Below the pieces are notes generated by a model. That model was not told where the DNA came from. It saw nothing but the letters and a program-made list of their open reading frames with translations, and did not search any database. A DNA stretch of 64,000 nucleotides, taken from NCBI GenBank assembly GCA_036570425.1, contig DATCYF010000009.1, positions 166,542 to 230,541 of the forward strand. Reading direction: 5' to 3'. This document shows, in pieces, positions 16,719 to 25,541 of the stretch. Each line of letters begins with the position of its first letter. Position 1 is the first letter of the stretch. Position numbers and translations under genes: made by a program. Source of the DNA: Rhizorhapis sp036570425 (GTDB taxonomy: Bacteria; Pseudomonadota; Alphaproteobacteria; Sphingomonadales; Sphingomonadaceae).

Positions 16719-18523
16719 AGCACGAGCTGGTACAAGCAGCCAGCGCGACTGATATTTTGTTGACTGAAGGCGTCGTATTGCTGGGCGTCGCCTTGGCTTT
16801 CGTTATATTGTTCCGACGATTGGGGCTTGGCGCGGTGCTGGGCTATTTGATCGCGGGGGCGCTGGTCGGCCCGCAGGGTCTGGGCCTCGTCGGTGGTGCT
16901 GAATCGAAACTGGCTATCGCCGAAATCGGTATTGTGCTCCTGCTTTTTCTCGTCGGGCTGGAATTGAAGCCGCAACGATTATGGCGATTGAAACGCGACA
17001 TATTTGCCTTGGGTTTTCTGCAGGTGGCCCTGTGCGGCGCTGCATTGGCGGCAATCATTTATTTTTCGACTTCTTTCACCTGGGGCGCAGCGATCGCGCT
17101 GGGATTGCCGCTGAGTCTGTCCTCAACCGCGCAGGTGCTGCCGAGCTTGAAAAACAGCGGTCGCATCAACTCGCCTTATGGTGAGAAGGCTTTCTCGGTT
17201 TTGCTGTTTCAGGACCTGTCCATAGTACCCCTCATCACCATCATCGCGGCGCTTTCGCGCAATCCGGCGGATGCGCTAGGTCCTCCGGGATGGCAGCTCG
17301 CACTATATACTGTCGGAGCCATAGCTGGCCTGGTATTTGCGGGCCGCTTCCTCCTTAATCCTCTTCTCCGACTGACAGGCAGGCTTGGCGAGCGTGAGTT
17401 GTTCGTGGTCGTCGGGCTTTTCACTGTGCTCGCCAGTGCGGCTTTGATGCATTACCTCCATCTTTCGACGGCGCTTGGCGCTTTCGTGGCAGGCGTAATG
17501 TTGGCGGACTCCCCCTATCGGCATGAAATCGAGGCAGATGTTGAGCCTTTTCGTTCCATCCTGTTGGGGCTGTTTTTCCTTGCCGTTGGCATGGTGCTGG
17601 ACGTTCATGCCGTGCTTTCGATGCCGTTGTTCGTATTCGGGATCGCTGCGATGCTCGTGGTCACAAAGGCTGCTATTATCTTCGGCCTGGCCTGCCTGTT
17701 CGGAATGGAAAAGAAACAGGCTTTTTCGCTTGGCCTCCTTCTCAGTCAAGGCGGTGAATTCGCATTCGTGCTTTTTCATCAGGCGCAGGGCGCTCTGCTG
17801 ATTGCACCGAGCGCTGCCAGTCTGTTCAGCGCCATCGTCACGATTTCCATGGCGACTACGCCATTCCTGTTGTTGCTGGCGCAGAAACTTGAATTTGCGC
17901 GGCCTTCAAGGGAAAAGGAGTTCGACGGGCCAGATCAGGCGCCTCAAGGCGCGGCGCTCGTCATCGGCTATGGCCGTTTTGGTCAAACGGTGGCGCAAAT
18001 GTTGATGGGTCATGGTTGCGCCGTGACCATTATCGACAAGAAACCGGCCCAGATCGAATTCAGCAGCCAGTTTGACGTGAAGGTCTATTATGGCGACGGT
18101 ACGCGCGTGGACCTGCTGCGCCGCGCGGGTGCGGAAAAGGCGCAGATCATCGCTTTCTGTATTGATGGCGACGGCCTTGATGCTCAGGCGCTTGGTCCCG
18201 TGTTGGAAGCCTTCCCCCCGGCCGCCGTATTTGTCAGGGCTTATGACCGGCGACATCTGTTGCGGCTTGGTTCACTGGATTTGGCCGGAACGGTGCGCGA
18301 AGTCTTCGAATCGGCGATCTGCATGGGGACGAAAGCAATAAAGATTCTGGGTGTGTCCGATGGAGAGATCATGGAAATTGAACGCCGTTTTCGCGAAAAT
18401 GACAAGCAACGCCTGGACGTTCAGGGTGCCGAAGGAAATCTGGGCGCAGCAAAAGATTTAATCTACCGCGTAGGGCACAGCATGCGCACTGCCGATGGAA
18501 GATTCGAAGGGAACGCTCAATGA
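16715..18523 (+). CDS. CPA2 monovalent cation:proton antiporter, KefB/KefC type
   Basis: 602 residues. The first ~390 form a CPA2 transporter with about 12 helices, with LLLFLVGLELKP, LSLSSTAQVLPSL and AVGMVLD typical of the family. The C-terminal part is a TrkA-N (RCK) domain with Rossmann motif VIGYGRFGQTVAQML near residue 412 and a nucleotide-binding acidic residue in IIDKKPAQIE. Members export K+ in exchange for protons and are gated by nucleotides or glutathione adducts. The start overlaps the NifU-like gene, and the end overlaps DUF423 by 4 bases, so translation is probably coupled. Confidence 0.93.
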   Translation: MKHELVQAASATDILLTEGVVLLGVALAFVILFRRLGLGAVLGYLIAGALVGPQGLGLVGGAESKLAIAEIGIVLLLFLVGLELKPQRLWRLKRDIFALGFLQVALCGAALAAIIYFSTSFTWGAAIALGLPLSLSSTAQVLPSLKNSGRINSPYGEKAFSVLLFQDLSIVPLITIIAALSRNPADALGPPGWQLALYTVGAIAGLVFAGRFLLNPLLRLTGRLGERELFVVVGLFTVLASAALMHYLHLSTALGAFVAGVMLADSPYRHEIEADVEPFRSILLGLFFLAVGMVLDVHAVLSMPLFVFGIAAMLVVTKAAIIFGLACLFGMEKKQAFSLGLLLSQGGEFAFVLFHQAQGALLIAPSAASLFSAIVTISMATTPFLLLLAQKLEFARPSREKEFDGPDQAPQGAALVIGYGRFGQTVAQMLMGHGCAVTIIDKKPAQIEFSSQFDVKVYYGDGTRVDLLRRAGAEKAQIIAFCIDGDGLDAQALGPVLEAFPPAAVFVRAYDRRHLLRLGSLDLAGTVREVFESAICMGTKAIKILGVSDGEIMEIERRFRENDKQRLDVQGAEGNLGAAKDLIYRVGHSMRTADGRFEGNAQ

Positions 18524-18852
18524 TTGCGATATTCGCTGCCTTGTCCGCGGCTCTCGCCGTTGGCGCCGGTGCTTTTGGCGCACATGGCGCCTCCAGTCCC
18601 GACGCTGCGGAATGGTTGAAAACGGGCGGATTGTATCAGCTCATCCACGCGGTTGCGGCTCTGACGATCATGAGCTTTGCACGAGGCCCGGCTGTCCTGC
18701 TCCTTGTAGGTGGGGCGATATTTGCGGTAACGCTCTACGCCATGGCACTGGGTGCGCCGCGCTGGCTGGGCGCGATTACGCCCATCGGTGGCACGCTTTT
18801 GATCGTGGGTTGGCTTTGGGCTGCCTGGGCGGGCCTTCGCGGCAGTCTTTGA
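18520..18852 (+). CDS. DUF423 small membrane protein (YgdD-like)
   Basis: 110 residues with four membrane helices. The opening MIAIFAALSAALAVGAGAFG and the AHG, LYQLIHAVAAL and TPIGGTLLIVGW motifs mark the DUF423/YgdD family, whose role is unknown. It begins in the stop codon of the antiporter gene (ATGA) and ends one base before the convergent aroB. This closes the radA-led gene run. Confidence 0.9.
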   Translation: MIAIFAALSAALAVGAGAFGAHGASSPDAAEWLKTGGLYQLIHAVAALTIMSFARGPAVLLLVGGAIFAVTLYAMALGAPRWLGAITPIGGTLLIVGWLWAAWAGLRGSL

Positions 18853-19956
18853 TCAGCCCAGTTCTTCGTTCAGGAATGCCTCTACTTCGCTGAGGTCCAC
18901 GTCTTTCGCGAGGAAAGTTTGCCCAATCCCCCGGGCAAGCAGGAAAGGCAGCTTGCCTCCTTCCATTTTCTTGTCGTGCATCATGTGGGCCACCAGCTTT
19001 TCGCCGTTTGCAGAGACGTGAGAACTGGTCAGATCATAGGGTAAACCTACGGCCTTCAAGTGCCTGGTCACGCGCTGGGCGTCTTCCTGACTACACAGTC
19101 CCTGGCGCGCCGAAAAGCGGAAAGCCAACGCCATGCCTGCTGCGACGGCTTCGCCATGGAGCAGGGTGTCCGAAAAGCCTGTTTCCGCCTCCAGCGCATG
19201 GCCGAATGTATGTCCCAGGTTCAATAACGCGCGGCGGCCGCTGGTTTCCCGCTCATCGTCGGCGACGATCCCTGCCTTGGCCTTTACACTTTTTTCGATG
19301 GCGACGGTCCGTGCGGCCATATCGCCAGCGATCAGAGCCGGGCCTTGCTCTTCACACCAGGCAAAGAAGTCCCTGTCGTTAATCAGGCCATATTTGATGA
19401 CTTCCGCATAGCCTGCGCCTACTTCCCTCGCAGGAAGGGTGTCGAGAGAAGAAGGATCGATCAGAACGAACGCCGGTTGGTGGAAGGCGCCGACGAGATT
19501 CTTGCCTGCCCCGGTGTTGATCGCGGTTTTTCCGCCCACGGAACTGTCCACCTGTGCAAGCAAAGTGGTTGGAATCTGTACGAAATGGCACCCACGCTTC
19601 AATATGGCCGCAGCAAAGCCCACAAGATCACCGATGACACCGCCGCCCAAGGCTGCGATGTGGTCGTTCCGCTCAACGCCAAGTTCCAGCAGCCGATCGA
19701 TCAGGATCTCAAGCACTTCCCAGCTCTTGGAGCCTTCCCCCACCGGCAGAACGATCGGCTCGACCCTGATGCCGCCCTGAGCCAGGGCATTCGTCAACCG
19801 GGGAAGCTGCGCTACAGCCACATTTTCGTCCGTAACAACGACGAAGCGTCCGTCCCGCACAAAGCCGCCGAGGTGAACCGCTGAGTGCTCAATGGAGCCT
19901 TCGGCCACTAATATGTCATAGCTGCGCTCACCCAGCGCGACGGATATTATCGCCAT
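18853..19956 (-). CDS. aroB: 3-dehydroquinate synthase
   Basis: 367 residues, the usual length. It turns DAHP into 3-dehydroquinate, the second step of the shikimate pathway, using NAD+ and a divalent metal. Motifs include the NAD-binding GGGVIGDLVGFAAA, the PTTLLAQVDSSVGGKTAIN segment, LNLGHTFGHALE with metal-binding His residues, and HDKKMEGGKLPFLL. All are intact. Its ATG lies inside the last codons of aroK (10-base overlap ATGGCGATAA), so the two are translationally coupled. Confidence 0.97.
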   Translation of the reverse strand: MAIISVALGERSYDILVAEGSIEHSAVHLGGFVRDGRFVVVTDENVAVAQLPRLTNALAQGGIRVEPIVLPVGEGSKSWEVLEILIDRLLELGVERNDHIAALGGGVIGDLVGFAAAILKRGCHFVQIPTTLLAQVDSSVGGKTAINTGAGKNLVGAFHQPAFVLIDPSSLDTLPAREVGAGYAEVIKYGLINDRDFFAWCEEQGPALIAGDMAARTVAIEKSVKAKAGIVADDERETSGRRALLNLGHTFGHALEAETGFSDTLLHGEAVAAGMALAFRFSARQGLCSQEDAQRVTRHLKAVGLPYDLTSSHVSANGEKLVAHMMHDKKMEGGKLPFLLARGIGQTFLAKDVDLSEVEAFLNEELG

Positions 19957-20492
19957 TCTTCAAGAGCCTTCATGATCTTGTCCACCGTCGCTTCGTGCGG
20001 CGCGGCCATGCTTTGGATATGAATGGGAGCCAGAGCATAGATCGGATTCCGCTTTTCCGCGAGTTCGGTCAATACAGTGCGCGGATCCTTGCCAGCCAGA
20101 AGCGGTCTTCCCTCGCGGCGGGAGACGCGGTCGACAAGCACGTCGATTTCAGCATCCAGCCAGATAGCGATGGCTTGCTCCAGTATTTGCGCTCGCGTTT
20201 CATCCTGCACGAAAGCGCCGCCGCCTGTTGCAATCACCTTCGGCTCTCCGTCCATCAGGCGAGCGATCACCCGCCGCTCGCCATCCCGGAAATACGCCTC
20301 CCCAAAGCGCTTGAAAATATCAGCTACGCTCATGCTTGCCGCCAACTCGATTTCTTCGTCAGCATCGACAAAAGGCAAGCCAAGCCGCGCAGCGAGCCGC
20401 CGTCCCACAGTCGATTTGCCAACACCCATCATGCCCACCAGAACAATGGGGCAGTTGATAGCGGGGTTGAAGGATTTCAGGTTTCGCTGCAT
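19947..20492 (-). CDS. aroK: Shikimate kinase
   Basis: 181 residues. It phosphorylates shikimate at the 3-OH with ATP. Walker A is GMMGVGKSTVGRRLA, the substrate-binding segment is FVDADEEIE, and the Gly-rich shikimate loop is IATGGGAFV; the lid Arg region RREGRPLL is present. The start at 20492 gives the standard length; the longer frame to 20621 has no conserved extension. It is upstream of and overlaps aroB, forming the aroK-aroB pair common in proteobacteria. Confidence 0.96.
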   Translation of the reverse strand: MQRNLKSFNPAINCPIVLVGMMGVGKSTVGRRLAARLGLPFVDADEEIELAASMSVADIFKRFGEAYFRDGERRVIARLMDGEPKVIATGGGAFVQDETRAQILEQAIAIWLDAEIDVLVDRVSRREGRPLLAGKDPRTVLTELAEKRNPIYALAPIHIQSMAAPHEATVDKIMKALEEWR

Positions 20493-20602
20493 GGCAGGCG
20501 CGGCTATACAGCGCCCGGCCCATACGGCAAATTGTCTTTTTATTTGGTTGCGCCGCCAAGCGAGACTGGAAATCAACCGATCTTTGGCGGTAGGGAATGG
20601 AT

Positions 20603-20761
20603 ATGAGGAACAGAAGAACAAACCGCAGCCGTCCGCTCCTTCTTTGGATTATTCTCATCGCCATAGTGGCCGGGGGGCTTTGGTTCCTGTGGTCACGGGG
20701 CGGGGAGCAGCCGCAAACGCGGGTTGAAAAGGTCATCGGTCCGGACAGGTTCGCTCAATAA
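20603..20761 (+). CDS. Small single-span membrane protein, unknown function
   Basis: A 52-residue frame (54 if the ATG at 20597 is used). The ATG at 20603 is preferred because AGGGA lies 6 bases before it, while it directly abuts 20597. The protein has a basic start (RNRRTNRSRP), one hydrophobic helix (LLLWIILIAIVAGGLWFLW) and a polar tail, so N-in topology is expected. Its stop at 20759-20761 is one base before the ATG of the next gene, which implies coupled translation. I do not recognise a family. The spacing and the basic-helix-tail pattern make chance unlikely. Confidence 0.7.
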   Translation: MRNRRTNRSRPLLLWIILIAIVAGGLWFLWSRGGEQPQTRVEKVIGPDRFAQ

Positions 20762-20762
20762 C

Positions 20763-22589
20763 ATGGCCATGCGCCGTCGTACCAGGCACTGGCTGCTCGC
20801 CGGATTGGCGACCGTGGCGTTGGCCATTCCTGCGTTAGGTCAGAATGCGCCTGAATCGCTGCTGCCTCCTGGATTTGGGGAGCCGGTTCCGGCAGAAGCG
20901 CCGCGGCCGCAGCAGCCAGGGCCTGTTCAGGGTCCCGTCGCGCAGCCAACGCCCGATAAGACAGCTTCGCTCCCGGAATTGCTTCTCAACGATGAAGGGG
21001 AGGAAACCGGAAAAGAAGGCGAGGAAGGCGAAGAGGATGAAGAACTGGCGCGGCTCAAATATGATCTGCCGCCTTATGCCAAGCGTTCGCTTGGTCGAAT
21101 CGGTATTCTGACGCCCCGCACTCATGGCCTGGAGCCGGATGCCTTCGGCCAGGCGGGCGGGCAATATCTCACTATTTTAATGAAAGCGACCCGGGCGCCC
21201 GTCATTTCGCGTTGGGCGTCGATCCTGCTGCGGCGAACACTGCTGTCGGAAGTGAATACGCCCGCCAATGTGAATGGTGCGGATTGGGCGGCGGAACGCG
21301 CCTGGTTGCTGCTGCGCATGGGGGAGGCAGACGCGGCCCGCATGCTCGTGCAGAGCGTGGATACAGCTGATTTTACGCCGCGCATGTATGCCGTTGCCAT
21401 GCAGACCTATCTGGCGACGGCTGATCCTGCTGGTCTTTGCCCGCTCGTTGCGCCTGCCTTGCGTGTCAGTAAAGAGCCCGGTTGGCAAATGAGTCGCGCC
21501 ATCTGCGCCTCCTTGTCGGGCGATCAGGGAATGGCCAGCTCCTTTCTAAATCAGGCTGCGCGCCGTGGTGTAGCCAGAGGCATTGATTTCCATCTGGCGG
21601 AAAAAGTGGTTGGCGCAGGATTCAACAGCCGCCGCTCGGTCAATATCGAATGGACAGGTGTCGATAAGCTGACGGCATGGCGCTTCGGAATGGCGACGGC
21701 GACCGCGGTCGAAATCCCGGAAAATCTGTGGGAGGGCGTCGATCGCCATGTTCGGGCATGGCAGGCGCGCGCTGTGCTGCTCCCCATGGCGTCTCGCCTT
21801 GCCGCGACCAACATAGCCGCGCGGCTTGGCGTATTTTCGAATGAAGCGCTTGTGGATTTTTATAGCCGGTTGGTTGAAGATGAAAGCGCGCCCGAAGCCG
21901 CCACGGAAAAGGCGCAGGCGATGCGCACGGCCTATGTAGGAAACGATGTGGCGCAGCGGTTGGAAGCGATGCAGCGCTTCTGGTTTCAAGAGGGCGCGGA
22001 TCGGCCAGATTATGCGGGATATGTCGCCATGGCACGGGCAGCCGCGCGATTGCCTGTAACGGCAGAGGTGGGTGAAAATATCGCTCCGCTGATTGGCTCC
22101 ATGCTCGCCGCGGGCCTTGATCGCAATGCCGTGGCCTGGAGCAATATTCCGGACCAGATTTCTGGCTCGGCCGGGCAGGATGCCTGGGCCATGCTTGCAC
22201 TCGCGTCGCCGCAGCCCGGGGTCGAGATCGATACTGGCCGCATCAGCGGCTACAAGGATGAAGACGCGAGCGCCAATTTCGTCAAGACCCGGATGCTTGT
22301 TGCCGGTCTTGCCGGACTTGGCCGGCTGAGCGATGCCGATGTGGAGCGTCTTGCCCCCGATATTGGCTATCGCCCAGGCTACACCTCCCGTTGGACCAAA
22401 GCCATTGACCAAGCCGCTCAGCGCGGGGAGGCCGGCACGGTCGTGCTGCTTGCGGCTGTTGGAATGCAGGGGCAGGATTGGCGGCAGCTTCCCCCCGAGC
22501 ATCTCCTCCACATCGTCTCGGCCCTGCGTCAGGTCGGCCTTGAACCGGAGGCGCGAATGATGGCTGCGGAGGCGATTGCGCGTCTCTGA
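20763..22589 (+). CDS. Secreted helical protein with acidic linker, unknown function
   Basis: 608 residues from the ATG at 20763. A signal peptide (about 1-27, RRRTRHWLLAGLATVALAIP, cleavage near ALGQ) is followed by a Pro-rich stretch (about 29-65), a strongly acidic run near 75-95 (EGEEGEEDEELARL) and then a long alpha-helical region with repeat-like Ala and Leu spacing. This could be a TPR/SEL1-like solenoid but no consensus repeat is clear. It is presumably periplasmic. I know of no characterised homologue. It follows a tiny membrane protein by one base and precedes xerD by 25 bases, so all three may share a transcript. Confidence 0.75.
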   Translation: MAMRRRTRHWLLAGLATVALAIPALGQNAPESLLPPGFGEPVPAEAPRPQQPGPVQGPVAQPTPDKTASLPELLLNDEGEETGKEGEEGEEDEELARLKYDLPPYAKRSLGRIGILTPRTHGLEPDAFGQAGGQYLTILMKATRAPVISRWASILLRRTLLSEVNTPANVNGADWAAERAWLLLRMGEADAARMLVQSVDTADFTPRMYAVAMQTYLATADPAGLCPLVAPALRVSKEPGWQMSRAICASLSGDQGMASSFLNQAARRGVARGIDFHLAEKVVGAGFNSRRSVNIEWTGVDKLTAWRFGMATATAVEIPENLWEGVDRHVRAWQARAVLLPMASRLAATNIAARLGVFSNEALVDFYSRLVEDESAPEAATEKAQAMRTAYVGNDVAQRLEAMQRFWFQEGADRPDYAGYVAMARAAARLPVTAEVGENIAPLIGSMLAAGLDRNAVAWSNIPDQISGSAGQDAWAMLALASPQPGVEIDTGRISGYKDEDASANFVKTRMLVAGLAGLGRLSDADVERLAPDIGYRPGYTSRWTKAIDQAAQRGEAGTVVLLAAVGMQGQDWRQLPPEHLLHIVSALRQVGLEPEARMMAAEAIARL

Positions 22590-22614
22590 CCGGGTAGAAG
22601 GAAGCGTCACAAAC

Positions 22615-23511
22615 ATGGGTGACAGCGCCCTCATTGACCGTTTTCTTGACATGATGGCAGCGGAGAAGGGCGCTGCGGCCAATACGCTGCTCGCCTATCG
22701 TAGTGATCTGGTTCAGGCTTCCGTGGTTTTGGGCGGCAGGCTTGAGCATGTGGACCGGAACGATCTGACGAAACTCCGTGATGCTTGGGCATCGCTTGCG
22801 ACTGCTACCGCTGCGCGGAAGGCATCGGCGCTGCGGCGCTTTTTCTTCTTTCTGCAAGAAGAGGGGTTCCGGGCCGACGATCCATCCGCTGCCCTTCCCC
22901 GCCCGGTCCAGCGCCGTCCGCTGCCGAAAATTCTCAGTCATGAGGAAGTCGATCGGCTCTTCGCCGAAATCGCCCTCCGTACAAATCAGACTCCACCATC
23001 GGCAAAAGATCTGCGTTTATCGGCTCTTATTGAATTACTTTATGGATCGGGCCTCCGCGCCAGTGAGCTTGTTTCGTTGCCCCGCAAGGCCATTGCAACT
23101 GACCGGCCTTTCCTGATCTTGCGAGGAAAGGGCGGCAAGGAGCGACTGGCGCCGATATCGGATCGGGCGCGGGCTGCCATTGCCCAATGGTCGGTCCATG
23201 TGGCAGCGGAATCGGCGTGGCTTTTCCCCTCCGGCAAAAGTCATTTGAGCCGCATCCGGCTTTACCAGATGGTGAAGGAACTGGCTGCTGCTGCGGGTAT
23301 CACGCCGGAACGGGTGAGCCCTCATGTGCTGCGCCACGCCTTCGCCACGCATTTACTGGAGGGCGGCGCGGACTTGCGGGCTTTGCAGGTCATGCTGGGG
23401 CATGCCGATATCGGCACCACGCAGATCTATACTCATGTAGACAGCCGCCGCCTCGTCGAACTGGTCAATGCGCGTCATCCGCTCGTTGACCTGAAGCGCG
23501 GACGGCCTTAA
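22615..23511 (+). CDS. xerD: Tyrosine recombinase XerD-type
   Basis: 298 residues, the normal Xer length. The N-terminal SAM-like core-binding domain (about 1-100) is followed by the catalytic domain with the full set: Arg in LYGSGLRASELVSL, Lys in GKGGKERLAPI, HVLRHAFATHLL (His and Arg), GHADIGTT and the nucleophile Tyr in QIYTHVD. XerC/XerD resolve chromosome dimers at dif with FtsK. The ATG at 22615 begins at the conserved domain; the preceding frame overlaps the upstream gene. Its chromosomal setting ahead of accA and isolation from mobile genes favour housekeeping XerD over an integrase. Confidence 0.92.
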   Translation: MGDSALIDRFLDMMAAEKGAAANTLLAYRSDLVQASVVLGGRLEHVDRNDLTKLRDAWASLATATAARKASALRRFFFFLQEEGFRADDPSAALPRPVQRRPLPKILSHEEVDRLFAEIALRTNQTPPSAKDLRLSALIELLYGSGLRASELVSLPRKAIATDRPFLILRGKGGKERLAPISDRARAAIAQWSVHVAAESAWLFPSGKSHLSRIRLYQMVKELAAAAGITPERVSPHVLRHAFATHLLEGGADLRALQVMLGHADIGTTQIYTHVDSRRLVELVNARHPLVDLKRGRP

Positions 23512-23521
23512 CGCCGGGGCC

Positions 23522-24469
23522 ATGGTAAGTTTTCTCGATTTCGAAAAGCCGATAGCGGCGCTTCAGGCCCGCGTCACGGAATTGCGTGAGACCGCCGATG
23601 AGGGCGCGCTCGATATAGACGCGGAAATTCAGCGGCTTCAGGCCCGGTCGGACAAGATGCTGGCCGACACCTATGCCAAGCTTACGCCCTGGCAGAAGAC
23701 GCAGGTCGCCCGCCATCCCGAGCGGCCTCACTTCAAACATTATGTCGCTGGTATTTTCGACGAATTCATCCCGCTCGCGGGTGATCGCGCTTTCGGCGAC
23801 GATCAGGCAATCCTCGGCGGCTTCGCTAGGCTGGGTGAGCGCCGCGTCATGGTGATTGGCCATGAAAAGGGCGACGATACGGCCAGCCGCCTGAAGCACA
23901 ATTTCGGCATGGGCAAGCCCGAGGGCTATCGCAAAGCGATCCGGCTTATGCAGTTGGCGGACCGCTTCGGATTGCCTGTCGTCACCCTGGTGGACACGTC
24001 CGGCGCGTTCCCGGGCGTGCAAGCGGAAGAACGCGGCCAAGCCGAAGCCATCGCGCGCTCGACGGAACAGTGTCTTGCGCTCGGCGTGCCAATGGTGGCG
24101 GCGATTGTAGGAGAGGGCGGTTCAGGCGGCGCGATCGCATTGGCTGCGGCCAATCGCGTGCTGATGTTTGAACATGCCGTTTATTCCGTCATTTCACCGG
24201 AAGGCTGCGCCTCTATTCTTTGGCGTACCGCCGAGAAGGCGAGCGAGGCGGCAACGGCCATGCAGGTAACGGCGGCCGATTTGCTGAGACTGGGCGTCAT
24301 CGATGGTATTGTTGAGGAGCCGATAGGTGGCGCGCACCGCGATCCCATCAAGGCGATCAAATCGCTTAGCGTGGCGATCAATGAAGAACTCGATCAGCTA
24401 TCAGTGCAGAGCCCAGTTCAGCTCAGGACCGGAAGGCAGGACAAGTTTCTGACGATGGGAGCATTTTAG
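23522..24469 (+). CDS. accA: Acetyl-CoA carboxylase carboxyltransferase subunit alpha
   Basis: 315 residues, full length. With AccD it forms the carboxyltransferase that moves CO2 from biotin to acetyl-CoA, making malonyl-CoA for fatty acid synthesis. Typical features are FLDFEKPIAALQARVTELR at the start, the LVDTSGAFPGVQAEERGQAE segment, VGEGGSGGAIALAAANRVLM and SVISPEGCASILWR. Its start follows the xerD stop by 10 bases. A stem-loop at 24503 may end the transcript. Confidence 0.98.
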   Translation: MVSFLDFEKPIAALQARVTELRETADEGALDIDAEIQRLQARSDKMLADTYAKLTPWQKTQVARHPERPHFKHYVAGIFDEFIPLAGDRAFGDDQAILGGFARLGERRVMVIGHEKGDDTASRLKHNFGMGKPEGYRKAIRLMQLADRFGLPVVTLVDTSGAFPGVQAEERGQAEAIARSTEQCLALGVPMVAAIVGEGGSGGAIALAAANRVLMFEHAVYSVISPEGCASILWRTAEKASEAATAMQVTAADLLRLGVIDGIVEEPIGGAHRDPIKAIKSLSVAINEELDQLSVQSPVQLRTGRQDKFLTMGAF

Positions 24470-24502
24470 CTTCACTAAATACGGTCCCAGCTCCCAGTAA
24501 AT

Positions 24503-24529
24503 GGCGGCGAACCTTTTTGATTCGCCGCC
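24503..24529. terminator. Perfect 9-bp stem-loop between accA and flp pilin gene
   Basis: GGCGGCGAA pairs with TTCGCCGCC around a 9-base loop that contains a T-run. It sits between the convergent ends of accA and the pilin gene. There is no T-run after the stem on either strand, so it is a likely but not classic terminator, possibly serving both directions. Confidence 0.5.
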
Positions 24530-24541
24530 ACGTCAGCAAGA

Positions 24542-24736
24542 TTATGGCGCAACAGTGCCAGCCTTGGTGTTGGCGGTACCAAGCTCAGTGCCTGCTTTGT
24601 CGAATGTTGCCTCGATATTATCGCCCAGTGTGGACATCGCCGTAATAGCGGCAACAGCGATCAGGGCTGCGATCAGGCCATATTCAATGGCGGTCGCGCC
24701 CTTCTTGTCGGCAAAAATCTTGCGAATATGCTGCAT
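24542..24736 (-). CDS. Flp/Fap type IVb pilin (copy 1)
   Basis: 64 residues. The prepilin signature is plain: a basic leader QHIRKIFADKKG, then the cleavage region G/ATAIEYGLIAALI with Glu at +5 and Tyr at +6, followed by one hydrophobic helix and a short polar tail. It would be processed by a TadV-type prepilin peptidase and assembled by a Tad machine into adhesive pili. No tad/cpa genes lie in the window, so it depends on genes elsewhere. A second, divergent pilin gene lies upstream at 24864-25034. Confidence 0.93.
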   Translation of the reverse strand: MQHIRKIFADKKGATAIEYGLIAALIAVAAITAMSTLGDNIEATFDKAGTELGTANTKAGTVAP

Positions 24737-24863
24737 TGTTGGTCTCCGTGATTTCAAGCTTCAATTTACCCGGCCTTCCTGGCACTTCAGGTCAGCAAAA
24801 CCAAAAATAGGAGATCAAGGTTGATAAAGATTTAATTGGCCTGGATTTTTGTTTCCAATATAA

Positions 24864-25034
24864 TCAACGGTTTGTTACATGATCGGCCACATCATCCCAT
24901 ATCGCGACGACTTTTCCGGCAAAGCCGACAATGGCTCCCATGGCAGCCAGCACAATCAAGGCGCAGATGAGGCCATATTCAACCGCAGTCGCACCCCGTT
25001 GCGAACCCCACAGCCCTTTGCATCGCCTGATCAT
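24864..25034 (-). CDS. Flp-type pilin (copy 2)
   Basis: A 56-residue frame with the same design as copy 1: basic leader RRCKGLWGSQRG, cleavage region G/ATAVEYGLICALI with Glu at +5, hydrophobic helix, then an acidic tail DDVADHVTNR. Sequence outside the signature differs strongly from copy 1, so it is not a fresh duplicate. The ribosome site is weak. It lies 127 bases upstream of copy 1 on the same strand and may be an alternate or minor pilin. Confidence 0.8.
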   Translation of the reverse strand: MIRRCKGLWGSQRGATAVEYGLICALIVLAAMGAIVGFAGKVVAIWDDVADHVTNR

Positions 25035-25100
25035 CGGCAAGCCCCATTTTTGCGCGTTCAGTCAGGTGACTATTAGGGCGAACAGCCTTAACAAATATTT

Positions 25101-25532
25101 ATGAACGATATTCCTGCTCCAGATGGCTCTCATGCCTCGCTCCTCCACGTCGTCGCCGTTGCGCTTGTGGATGCGGATGGGCGTGTTTTCCTGCAACAGC
25201 GGCCCCCCGAAAAACCCATGGCGGGGCTATGGGAATTCCCTGGAGGCAAGGTGGAGGCAGGCGAAACGCCGGAAGCGGCGCTGGTCCGGGAGTTGAAGGA
25301 AGAGCTTGGCATTGACACGCACATAAGCTGCCTTGCCCCAGCTGCCTTTGCCAGCGAGCGGCTGGGCGATCGTCATTTGCTATTGCTGCTTTATATTTGC
25401 CGGAAGTGGAGCGGAAGGATCATGCCGACCGAGGCCAGTGACAGCCGCTGGGTCAAGCCTGTTCAAATGCATGCTCTGCCCATGCCACCCGCCGACAAGC
25501 CGCTCATCGGCCTGCTGGATGCACTGCTGTAG
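25101..25532 (+). CDS. mutT: MutT-family Nudix hydrolase (8-oxo-dGTPase type)
   Basis: 143 residues. The Nudix box is canonical: GGKVEAGETPEAALVREL followed by KEELGID. The flanking motifs FLQQRPPEKPMAGLWEFPGG and the C-terminal DSRWVKPVQMHALPMPPADKP match MutT proteins that cleanse 8-oxo-dGTP from the nucleotide pool. It is cytoplasmic. It is a single gene, divergent from the pilin genes and convergent with the methyltransferase gene 10 bases away. Confidence 0.93.
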   Translation: MNDIPAPDGSHASLLHVVAVALVDADGRVFLQQRPPEKPMAGLWEFPGGKVEAGETPEAALVRELKEELGIDTHISCLAPAAFASERLGDRHLLLLLYICRKWSGRIMPTEASDSRWVKPVQMHALPMPPADKPLIGLLDALL

Positions 25533-25541
25533 TCGCGCCAG

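Noticed and set aside
21546..22682. A 378-codon minus-strand frame opposite the secreted protein gene
   Set aside because: Basic, low-complexity translation typical of an antisense shadow; the plus-strand gene has a signal peptide and coupled start.
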